From Exilispira sp. (GTDB taxonomy: Bacteria; Spirochaetota; JAAYUW01), in assembly GCA_012517545.1 (NCBI GenBank), contig JAAYUW010000100.1:1-47269 (forward strand): a stretch of 47,269 nt of DNA, written 5' to 3'. The position numbers and the translations under genes are program-made. The notes under the pieces were generated by a model. The model saw nothing but the letters and a program-made list of their open reading frames with translations. It had not been told where the DNA came from and searched no databases. Position 1 is the first letter of the stretch. Every line of letters begins with the position of its first letter. Of this stretch, positions 26,618 through 34,261 are shown piece by piece.

Positions 26618-26671
26618 AGCAAGCATATAAAGTATTTTATGTTGTTTATAAAAACAAAATTTATGCTTGCT
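26618..26671 (-). promoter_or_regulatory. Perfect 10-bp inverted repeat upstream of the cyclase gene
   Basis: AGCAAGCATA (26618-26627) and TATGCTTGCT (26662-26671) are exact complements 34 bases apart, 51 bp or more before the cyclase start. It could be a hairpin in the leader, a pair of operator half-sites, or the terminus of a small element. The sequence alone does not decide. Confidence 0.45.
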
Positions 26672-26894
26672 GAATTCTGGCAGGTGTTCAGATAGGTTGA
26701 ATAAAAGAGACAGTTAAGAATCTATTTTATTAATGATAAAAGATTAAAGATAATAATCAAGTTATTATTAAAAATTCATAAGATCAATCTCGTTCGTGTT
26801 ATGCTTTTAACTTTTATGATAAGATTTCTTGATGAAAACCAAAATTGTGAAAATAAAGAAATAGTAGAAGAATACTAAATTCAACTTTTCATTG

Positions 26895-26938
26895 TATTAA
26901 AAATTATTATTCCTGGATTTTAGACTTTAGACTGTAGA
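26895..26938 (+). repeat. Interspersed module with ATTATTCCTGGATTTTAGAC core
   Basis: The core ATTCCTGGATTTTAGACTTT followed by AGACTGTAG recurs with few changes on the minus strand at 40084-40125 and on the plus strand at 36200-36240. It is non-coding in all three sites. Confidence 0.7.
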
Positions 26939-27055
26939 AGAACCAAAAGGTGATAAAGTTAATTTAAAAACAAGATATAGCTAAATTCAGGATGTTTATG
27001 AAAAATTTATAATTTATTTTGATAAAAATTTTATTTTATAGCAAATAGTATTGTT

Positions 27056-28306
27056 TTAAACTCTCTCTTCAGGGCTAACAAAAACCTGTTTTTTGAAATA
27101 TTTGTTGTAAAAATAATTGTAGATATATCTGGCAACTACGAGGAATAGGATTATACCCTTGATAATCTCAACTATAGCACCAGAAACGCCGAGATTTCTT
27201 TGCATATACTGGCCACCTGAATCTAGAGCTCCCCAGAGTATCGCTGTAAATATGACAGCTATCGGGTCATTCGATGCAAGTAATGCAACAGATATACCAT
27301 TCCACCCATAGCCTGCATTTAAGTCCTGATAGATTCGATGTTCAAGACCAGTTACCTGAATAACACCAGAGAGACCTGCCAGGACGCCTGAGATTATTAG
27401 AGCAATAAATATAACCTTTCCAGTTTGAATCCCCTGCATTTTTGCAGCATTAACATTTTTTCCAACAGCTCTTATATCGTAGCCAAGTTTTGTATGGTAT
27501 AATATGTAGTAAACAAGAATGGCAACAACTATGGCTATCAAAATGCCTATATGAATTCGATAGTCTGATTTTGGAAGAAACTCTTTAAATTTTGTAAGAC
27601 AATTTGAATCGAGAATTTTATCGGTAAAATAAGGATGTTTAGACCCAGCTGAAGGATCTCCGCCATGAGCTCTAATAAATATAGGTGAGTAATACCTGGC
27701 TATATGTGCAAACATCATGGTCGTGATAACTTCACTGGCTCCTGTTTTTACCTTTAGAAAAGCTGGAATAAGGTTATAAATACCGGCTATTGCGCTGCTT
27801 ACTATAAATATTATAGGTATAGATATATAGGATGGAAGGTTAAGGTTTATCCCGAGTAAAGTTGCTACCATAGCTCCAACATAGTATTGCCCTTCAGCAC
27901 CAATATTGAAAAGATTCGCCTGAAACGCAAAAGCTATGGCAAGTCCAGTAAAGATAAGCGGAACAGCATTTATAACTGATGTACTCCAGTTCTTATAAAA
28001 AGCGCCATAAAAAAGGGCAGCGTAGGCTTCGAATGGGTTGTAACCAGAGATAAACATTATTATACCACCCAATATGAGGGCGACAAATATGCCTATAAAA
28101 GGATAAACTATCGTTTTTGCTTTTGATTTTAGCAATTCGATGAATGATTCTCTATTATTTGAAAAGTAAGATGATAAAGAGTAGATCATTATAGAGCCCA
28201 ATATAAAGAGAAGACCAATAAAATATTCACCCAGGTATAAAGTAAGTCCGATTGCAAAAACGATAAGGCTTAATATAGTGAAAAGCGTATTTCTGCTGAG
28301 TTTCAT
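27056..28306 (-). CDS. BmpA-type nucleoside/sugar ABC transporter permease (first permease)
   Basis: Inner-membrane permease of the branched-chain amino acid/ribose-like superfamily, closest in layout to the first permease (NupP/YufP, PnrD-like) of nucleoside uptake systems. The 416 residues have about 10 hydrophobic spans. Family landmarks include FNIGAEGQYYVGA, the GASEVITTMMFAHIA loop, and GYGWNGISVALLASNDP near the C-terminus. The ATG follows AAAGGT. It comes 63 bp after the ATPase gene on the same strand, so it is in its operon. The second, shorter permease and the BmpA-type binding protein usually encoded alongside are not in this window. Substrate could be nucleosides or riboflavin-like compounds. 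Confidence 0.85.
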   Translation of the reverse strand: MKLSRNTLFTILSLIVFAIGLTLYLGEYFIGLLFILGSIMIYSLSSYFSNNRESFIELLKSKAKTIVYPFIGIFVALILGGIIMFISGYNPFEAYAALFYGAFYKNWSTSVINAVPLIFTGLAIAFAFQANLFNIGAEGQYYVGAMVATLLGINLNLPSYISIPIIFIVSSAIAGIYNLIPAFLKVKTGASEVITTMMFAHIARYYSPIFIRAHGGDPSAGSKHPYFTDKILDSNCLTKFKEFLPKSDYRIHIGILIAIVVAILVYYILYHTKLGYDIRAVGKNVNAAKMQGIQTGKVIFIALIISGVLAGLSGVIQVTGLEHRIYQDLNAGYGWNGISVALLASNDPIAVIFTAILWGALDSGGQYMQRNLGVSGAIVEIIKGIILFLVVARYIYNYFYNKYFKKQVFVSPEERV

Positions 28307-28369
28307 GGGGTAACCTTTAAATTTATTTATTAATTTTAAATTAAAATTTCCTTAATCTGAAAGCTGGAA

Positions 28370-29956
28370 TCATGCTTCTCTTTTAGTTTTATGACCACCC
28401 ATCATATAAAATCCAACTTCCATCTGATCTGTTCGATCGGTAACAAATTCTCTCGCAATTTCTCCACTATACATAACAAGTATTCTATCTGAAAGTGAGA
28501 AAATTTCTTCTAACTCTAAAGATATGAGTAATACAGCATAACCTGCATCTCGAAGTTCAAGAATCCTTTTATGTATATATTCGATGGCTCCAACATCAAG
28601 ACCTCTTGTTGGCTGGCATATAAGTGCAAACTTTAAATTTTTTGAAAATTCTCTTGCAAGAATAACTTTTTGTTGATTTCCACCTGAAAGGTTGGATACG
28701 AGATTTTTTGAGCTTGGTGTCCTTATATCGAACTTCTTGATAAGCTCATCAGAATATTTATATATTTCTTTCCATTTTAATATTCCATTTTTCCAGAATT
28801 TATTTTTTGGTTGAGAACCAAGTATGAGATTTTCTGCAACCTGCATTTCAAGTATTAAACCGTGTCTATGACGATCAGCAGGAACGATAGATATCCCTTT
28901 TTCAAGCCTATCTTTAACATTTATCGAGTTAAAGAAAAATCGATCCATTTTTCTTAAAAAATTGGATGATTGAGATTCATTTAGTTTTAATTCTTGCGAT
29001 TCAAAAAAAATCGATCCGCTTTCTGCTTCTCTGTAACCAATAATAGCTTCAGAAAGTTCCGATTGACCGTTTCCATCAACTCCTGCGATACCAACTATTT
29101 CACCAGGATAAACATCGAATGAAACATTATTAACGGCTTTTAGCATCTTATCGTTTAGAACAGTAAGATTTTTAATTGAGATAGTAGGCTTATCTCCTCT
29201 TTGCTTTGGTTCCTTAGTAACTGTTAAAACGACATCTCTACCGACCATAAGATTTGCCAGTTCATTTTTTGAAACACCAGATGTCTTTTTCTCTCCAACA
29301 ACCTTTCCTCTTCTTAAAATATAGACTCTATCAGCGACTTCAAGCACTTCTTCAAGTTTATGTGTGATTATGATGACTGAGACTCCATTATTAACAAGAG
29401 ATTTTACTACTGTGAAAAGTTTTTCTACTTCCTGTGGTGTCAAAACGGCTGTAGGTTCATCAAGGATAAGAATATTTGCTTTTCTATATAAGGCTTTGAG
29501 TATCTCAACTCTTTGTTGAAGTCCAACTGATAGATTTTCTATTTTTTCAAGAGGATCTATTTCAAGCTGAAATTTGTTGGAAAGCTCCTGTACCTTTTTA
29601 ATAGCTTCTTTATAGCTTATAAAACCGGCTTTTGAAGGTTCCTCACCAAGTATAATATTTTCAGTCACTGTGAGATTTTCAACAAGCATAAAGTGCTGGT
29701 GAACCATACCAAGCCTATGCTTTATAGCATCTTTAGGAGAGTGAAAAACAACTTTTTCACCTTCAAGGATGATATCACCAGATGTGGGTTTGTAAAGACC
29801 ATAGAGAATATTCATAAGAGTGGATTTACCAGCGCCGTTTTCGCCAAGAAGTGCAAGAATTTCCCCCTTTTTTAAGTTTCTTGAGACATCTTCATTGGCA
29901 ATAACTTTGGGGAATTTTTTTGTAATATGGTTCATTTCGAGAATATATTGTTCCAT
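28370..29956 (-). CDS. BmpA-type nucleoside/sugar ABC transporter ATP-binding protein (two NBDs)
   Basis: A double ATPase of 528 residues energising the adjacent permease. The first nucleotide-binding domain has Walker A GENGAGKST (about 37-45), signature LSVGLQQR, Walker B ILILDEP and the switch His in IITHKLEE. The second has a degenerate Walker A (GVDGNGQSE), signature LSGGNQQK and no standard Walker B catalytic Glu (FALICQPTRGLDVGA), the usual asymmetry for this subfamily. The start has an excellent AAGGAGT site. It is the first gene of the two-gene minus-strand operon. No binding-protein gene precedes it; nadE is upstream in the same direction, 250 bp away. Confidence 0.9.
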   Translation of the reverse strand: MEQYILEMNHITKKFPKVIANEDVSRNLKKGEILALLGENGAGKSTLMNILYGLYKPTSGDIILEGEKVVFHSPKDAIKHRLGMVHQHFMLVENLTVTENIILGEEPSKAGFISYKEAIKKVQELSNKFQLEIDPLEKIENLSVGLQQRVEILKALYRKANILILDEPTAVLTPQEVEKLFTVVKSLVNNGVSVIIITHKLEEVLEVADRVYILRRGKVVGEKKTSGVSKNELANLMVGRDVVLTVTKEPKQRGDKPTISIKNLTVLNDKMLKAVNNVSFDVYPGEIVGIAGVDGNGQSELSEAIIGYREAESGSIFFESQELKLNESQSSNFLRKMDRFFFNSINVKDRLEKGISIVPADRHRHGLILEMQVAENLILGSQPKNKFWKNGILKWKEIYKYSDELIKKFDIRTPSSKNLVSNLSGGNQQKVILAREFSKNLKFALICQPTRGLDVGAIEYIHKRILELRDAGYAVLLISLELEEIFSLSDRILVMYSGEIAREFVTDRTDQMEVGFYMMGGHKTKREA

Positions 29957-30206
29957 TAAATATTACTCCTTTTGATAAGGAAAGATTAAAAAAAATAAGC
30001 CTAAACCATAAAGTAGATTAATACTTTTATAAAGACAATATCAACATTCAAATTTTATATTCTTTCAAAAATTTTACAACTATTTTTACCAATTAAAATA
30101 TTCAAAAATATTCAAAAAAAATTAACAGGTATGTTATTCATCAGTTTCCTATTTATTAAAGGTTAATCAAAAAAATTTAATGTTAAATAAGAATAAAAAG
30201 CAAAAT

Positions 30207-31013
30207 CTAATTTTTTCTGCAGTCACTCATAGAGCAACACAGGGGTAGTCTTCTTTTGAAACAGCTTCTTTTTACGAGCGAGAAAACTCTCATAACATCC
30301 TTTTCACCAAAACCTTCAGAAATAATTTGATTTTCATTGTAATTTTTTTCAAAGTGAAGATAAAGTATCGCATCTGCGTTTTTATATGAAACACCTATCT
30401 CCTTTTCATCTTCCTGGTTATGCCATAGCTCGGCTGTGGGGATTCTTTTAATGGTCTCTTCTGGTAAACCCATAAAACTTGCAAGAGAAAATACCTCGGT
30501 CTTATATATGTCTCCCATGGGATGAATTGCTGCAGCTGAGTCACCCCATTGAGTCGAGTACCCAAGCAAAAATTCTGTCTTATTTTCAGTTCCTATGACA
30601 AGTGCATTGTATTTCGCGGCTATATCGTAAGATAGAATCATTCTCACTCTTGCCATAATATTTCCCAACCTTAAATTATTTTTTTCGTTATCAACCAAAA
30701 GTGTTTTGTCTATTGAAGCAAAATTGCTTATCAGTGGCTCTATTGAAATTTCAAGGTGATTTTTAATATTCAATTGATCGATTAACTTAAAATAAAGTTT
30801 TTCACTCTCAGGGCTTGTTATCTTTGATGGAAAAAAGGCAGCTATAACATTTTCTGAGCCTATAGAATCAACCAAAAGTGATGCGATACATGCTGAATCC
30901 AGTCCTCCTGAAAGTGCTACAAAACCTTTATCAAATTTACTTTCTTTAAGATAGTTTTTAATAAAATCTAAAAGATGTTCATGAATAATTTTTGAATCGA
31001 TAAATTTAACCAT
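30207..31013 (-). CDS. nadE: NAD synthetase, ammonia-dependent type
   Basis: Catalyses the last step of NAD synthesis, amidating deamido-NAD with ATP. The PP-loop SGGLDS is at residues 35-40. Other family segments include MARVRMILSYDIA, GTENKTEFLLGYSTQWGDSA and PIGDIYKTEV-like HPMGDIYKTEV, plus RIPTAELW. There is no N-terminal nitrilase/glutaminase domain, so free ammonia should be the nitrogen donor. The start at 31013 is chosen because AGGAGG sits four bases upstream; an ATG 30 bases earlier has no such site. At 268 residues it is a normal length. It may be transcribed on into the ABC genes. Confidence 0.93.
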   Translation of the reverse strand: MVKFIDSKIIHEHLLDFIKNYLKESKFDKGFVALSGGLDSACIASLLVDSIGSENVIAAFFPSKITSPESEKLYFKLIDQLNIKNHLEISIEPLISNFASIDKTLLVDNEKNNLRLGNIMARVRMILSYDIAAKYNALVIGTENKTEFLLGYSTQWGDSAAAIHPMGDIYKTEVFSLASFMGLPEETIKRIPTAELWHNQEDEKEIGVSYKNADAILYLHFEKNYNENQIISEGFGEKDVMRVFSLVKRSCFKRRLPLCCSMSDCRKN

Positions 31014-31051
31014 AAATCCTCCTGAATAGAAATTTATTATCATTTCTTTTG

Positions 31052-31625
31052 CTAAAGAAGTTCACTTAAAAATAGTTGAAAAATAAACCCGGTCAAATAC
31101 TTAAAATATGGACTTAAATCTTTTTTATTTTGAAAGTTAGTTTTAAATTTTATTTCAAATGGATAAAAAATAGAACCTATACTTATAAATACAGGAATAT
31201 TACAGATATTATTTATTTCAGAAAAAAAAATTAATAACAGAAAGATCGAATGGCTGATCAAAAACAGTTATTATACCCAATAACTCAAACAAGTCTTTAC
31301 CGACTATAGTGCTACTGCCACCAAAATATGATTTATTATTTATTATATCGGATGGATTTTTAAATTGTCCTTCATCCCGGTTGGCTATTTCCCATCCAAA
31401 AGAATAACCTCATCCACCGCTCGGATTTGCTTTAATCCATGCCTGGCTAACGGTTAATGATAAGCTATAGTCAACATCCCAGTTGATAAAACTTTTTCTG
31501 CAATAAAAAGATAAATTAAAATTATGATATATTTGAACTTCCGCCCCCGAAATATTAATTGAAGAAAAAATAATTGATATAAAAATAAAAAAAATAAAAA
31601 TAAAATTATTTATTATTGTTTTCAT
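31052..31625 (-). pseudogene. Broken gene for an exported, barrel-like protein
   Basis: Starts with ATG at 31625 after GGTGGGG and encodes a signal peptide (IINNFIFIFFIFISIIFSSINISGA), then Tyr/Phe/Ser-rich strands. The frame hits TGA at 31410-31412, where the context (PSGG-stop-GYSFGWE) suggests a lost Trp codon. It continues sensibly (ANRDEGQFKNPSDIINNKSY) to a run of nine T near 31212-31220. Removing one T there restores a frame running EINNICNIPVFISIGSIF to a final stop at 31052. With that repair the gene would be 191 codons. Two independent lesions make a pseudogene likely, although sequencing error in the T-run cannot be excluded. Family unknown. Confidence 0.7.
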
Positions 31626-31704
31626 CAGTGAGCCCCACCTACTGGCCACTAAATTGATAAATATTTTTATTAATTTCAACAACTAAATCATAATGTATAA
31701 TTCT

Positions 31705-32183
31705 TTATAAATCATCATTTGATAGATAGAGTTCAAAATAACTACGTTTATTGTCCACAAGAATGGAGTAAAATGGCAGATCAATATAAAAAAGATAATA
31801 AATTAGCTCAAGAAACTTACCATCTATAAGTTCATTTCTAATTTCTCGATTTGCAAGATCTATTTTATAATAGTTATCTGGATAGAGCATTTGCACAAAT
31901 ATCTTTTCGTTATTTTTTATACAATCATCCATGTTCTGAAAAAAACAAATTTATTAAGGGTACTGTAATCGAAATTTAAACTATTAACATTTTTTATAAG
32001 TTCTTTATATCCAGTAATAGCACAGATTTTACGGCTGTTTATTCCTGGATTTTCGGGATAGATCTCATAGTTGTATTCCTTATTTCCAGGATAATTAAAT
32101 TCTATTAATAGCGCTCCTGTTTTCGCTTTGAAGATAAAACCATTTTACTCCATGGGAAAGCCAATTTAGCTTTTTCTTACCAT
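31705..32183 (-). pseudogene. Frameshifted gene of unknown function
   Basis: Three reading frames carry one continuous protein-like sequence: KLNWLSHGV, then NGFIFKAKTGALLIEFNYPG and YNYEIYPENPGINSRKICA, ending KFVFF, then QNMDDCIKNNEKIFVQMLYP to the stop at 31705. The joins fall in short homopolymers: an A-run near 32143-32146 with one extra A, a T-run near 31939-31943 with one T missing, and probably an A-run near 32171-32175 with one A missing. Repaired from the ATG at 32183 it would be 160 codons. A GGAGG at 32200-32204 fits a former ribosome-binding site. No family was recognised. Confidence 0.6.
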
Positions 32184-32216
32184 ATAAATCTAAAATATAC
32201 CTCCAATTTTAAATTT

Positions 32217-32372
32217 TTATCGTTTTTTTGAAGTGGCGATAACACTTTGTAGTGCATTAAAAGGATCACCGCTTTTTTCTTTATTTATACTATTTTCACC
32301 TTTTTTGAACCTATTTTTTTCAAGATTGCAAAAAAATCCTATTTTATTTACATTTAGAAATTTTATTGTTTA
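32217..32372 (-). pseudogene. Possible C-terminal gene remnant
   Basis: A 51-codon open stretch without a start codon ends in GDPFNALQSVIATSKKR and a stop at 32217. It directly precedes the frameshifted gene on the same strand. The composition looks protein-like, but the stretch is short and overlaps the likely promoter of the plus-strand gene at 32385, so this could be chance. Confidence 0.3.
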
Positions 32373-32384
32373 ATAACATAAATT

Positions 32385-33227
32385 ATGAAGATCGATTATT
32401 TTATTGGTATTAATATTGATAAAAAAAAGCCACTATCAGTTTTAGATGCCATCCAATTTTGCAAGAAAAATGAACTTGATAAAGTTAGTTTTCCTCATTT
32501 TTTTCTATCCGGGAATATCCAAAAAAGATACCTTAATGCTCTTAATGCTTCAGGGATAAGATATATTCCATCTATATTTATGTTATCTTATTTTGAAGAT
32601 AGACCAGTTTTTGTATCGTTTTATTACAATAAAAATCTTCCAGAAGAAATTATAGAATTTGTGAAAGACAATAGTTCGAGATTCATAAATAATATTTATA
32701 GATTAGAGCAGGATTTGAGAAAATACTCAATCTATTTTCAAGCTTCTTACTTTGATAAAAGCAAGTATCCTCCATCTCCTTTTCTTATCGCAAATACAAT
32801 ACTGAAAAGTCAAGAAAATATCTTAAGTGGGAATGTTTATAGATTCTATGCAGGTTTTGAAGCCAGTGAACCACTGTTAAATTTCGTAAAGTGGCTTTTT
32901 AGCTTGAGATTCAGCTCTTTAAGCGATATGGTTGATCCTATAGATAGTTTTAAAACTTTAGGTTTTTTTCGATATGGCAAACTCATTTTTCATACTATAA
33001 ATTTATCTGTTCCGGAGATAGATACTATACTTGAAAAAAAAATATTTTCTGGAGTACTTATTGAATCATCAAACCTTAAAGATAAAAAATATATTGAATA
33101 TTTTGCTAAAAAAAATATTTCAATTTTACCAACAACATATTATTTTGGAGAAAATTATAATAGAACTATAAACATTGGTTTTGAATACACTTATGATTCA
33201 TCTGATTTGCCTATTGCTTTGCTTTAA
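32385..33227 (+). CDS. Uncharacterised protein, possibly a degenerate PHP-like barrel
   Basis: I do not recognise this 280-residue protein. It is soluble with no signal peptide or membrane segment. Alternating short hydrophobic strands and helices (for example LDKVSFPHFFL, GIRYIPSIFML, KLIFHTINLS, FSGVLIESSNL, NISILPTTYYFGE) suggest a beta/alpha barrel. The order of the last part, with a D-P-I-D helix, LIFHT, a 'GVLIESSN' strand, a YIEYFAKK helix and then a final strand with TYYFG, recalls the end of PHP-family phosphoesterases. The metal-binding His and Asp residues of that family (HxH, GSDFH) are absent. If the match is real this is a non-catalytic homologue. It is followed by gmhA on the same strand after 246 bp. 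Confidence 0.5.
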   Translation: MKIDYFIGINIDKKKPLSVLDAIQFCKKNELDKVSFPHFFLSGNIQKRYLNALNASGIRYIPSIFMLSYFEDRPVFVSFYYNKNLPEEIIEFVKDNSSRFINNIYRLEQDLRKYSIYFQASYFDKSKYPPSPFLIANTILKSQENILSGNVYRFYAGFEASEPLLNFVKWLFSLRFSSLSDMVDPIDSFKTLGFFRYGKLIFHTINLSVPEIDTILEKKIFSGVLIESSNLKDKKYIEYFAKKNISILPTTYYFGENYNRTINIGFEYTYDSSDLPIALL

Positions 33228-33473
33228 TATTATAAGACATAAACTTTAATTGATTATCTTCAAACTTCCTTAAATTATTTGCCATTTTATTATAAAATAG
33301 ATATACAATATGAAATTTTGGACTGGAAAGTTTTATATATTGTCGATATTTTTTATAATATTAATTGTCCTGATATTTTATTCCAGTGACGCCAGGAAAG
33401 GCTGTATCTTAAAAGATACATAAAAGAAGGTTTGACATTTATAACATTTAAATAGGAATAAATAGGAAAAACC

Positions 33474-34049
33474 ATGGAAAATAAAGATATTTTTATATCA
33501 AGTTTTGAAAAACATTGTGATTCTTTTATTAAAATGAAGGATGATTCAACTTTTGTTGATAAAATGCTTTTCATTATAGAAATATGTCAGAAAACTATTA
33601 AGGCTAATAGCACAATTTTTTTTGCCGGAAATGGTGGATCAGCAGCAGATGCTCAACACGCAGCAGCTGAACTTATGGTCAGGTTTTATAAGAATAGAAA
33701 ACCGGTGAAATCTGTTAGTTTAACTACAGATACTTCAATACTTACAGCTATATCAAACGATTTTGGATATGAGCATATATTTTCAAGGCAACTTGAAGGA
33801 TTGGGAAAAGAAAATGATCTTTTAATCGCCATATCTACATCTGGAAATTCTCCTTCAATAATAAACTTACTGGAAAAAGCCAGGCAAATGCATATTGTGA
33901 GTGTTGGGTTAACTGGCGAAAATGGTGGCAAGATGAGAAGCTTGTGTGATTATCCTCTTTTTTTCCCTTCTGATGATACACCTCGTATTCAGGAGATGCA
34001 TGGTTTTTTTATTCATTTTCTTTGCCAGTGTATAGAACAAAATTTATAA
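33474..34049 (+). CDS. gmhA: Sedoheptulose-7-phosphate isomerase (SIS domain)
   Basis: Converts sedoheptulose 7-phosphate to D-glycero-D-manno-heptose 7-phosphate, the first step to the heptose of LPS core or S-layer glycans. The sugar-isomerase fold shows the Ser-rich GNGGSAADAQHAAAEL loop with the zinc/catalytic Glu, the LTTDTSILTAISNDFGYE segment, ISTSGNSPSI phosphate loop, and the C-terminal RIQEMHGFFIH with the catalytic His and Gln. The 191-residue length is standard. AGGA precedes the ATG. It supports a diderm cell with heptose-containing glycans, but no other heptose-pathway gene is in the window. A related SIS protein such as DiaA is possible but less likely. Confidence 0.85.
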   Translation: MENKDIFISSFEKHCDSFIKMKDDSTFVDKMLFIIEICQKTIKANSTIFFAGNGGSAADAQHAAAELMVRFYKNRKPVKSVSLTTDTSILTAISNDFGYEHIFSRQLEGLGKENDLLIAISTSGNSPSIINLLEKARQMHIVSVGLTGENGGKMRSLCDYPLFFPSDDTPRIQEMHGFFIHFLCQCIEQNL

Positions 34050-34074
34050 AACCGATTTATACATTTTAATTTAG

Positions 34075-34126
34075 TTTTTTTATTTAATTTTTTTATTTAA
34101 TTTCTTTATTTAATTTCTTTATTTAA
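34075..34126. repeat. Four tandem copies of a 13-bp unit
   Basis: TTT(T/C)TTTATTTAA is repeated four times head to tail just after gmhA, the last two copies identical. It lies between gmhA and dnaG. It could be a slippage-prone spacer. Confidence 0.85.
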
Positions 34127-34261
34127 TGATATTATGTCGTTTTAGCCATACACATGCCTAATTTCTGTTTTAAAAAAATTAATATGATTAAAATGCCAAA
34201 ATAAAATTATGTGTTAATATGAATTCAGCGAAAGATAATATTAATTATTGAAATTTGATAA

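Larger units (their letters stand above)
26583..27055. other. Intergenic region with hairpin and repeat module
   Basis: A 473-bp non-coding gap upstream of the cyclase gene and downstream of the ABC permease gene. It holds a 10-bp inverted repeat (26618-26671) and a repeat module (26895-26938). No second permease gene, which this transporter type normally needs, is present here. Confidence 0.5.

Noticed and set aside
32039-32058. ATTCCTGGATTTTCGGGATA looks like another copy of the 26895 repeat module
   Set aside because: It falls inside the frameshifted gene, where the minus strand reads YEIYPENPGINSR, so the likeness is explained by coding sequence.
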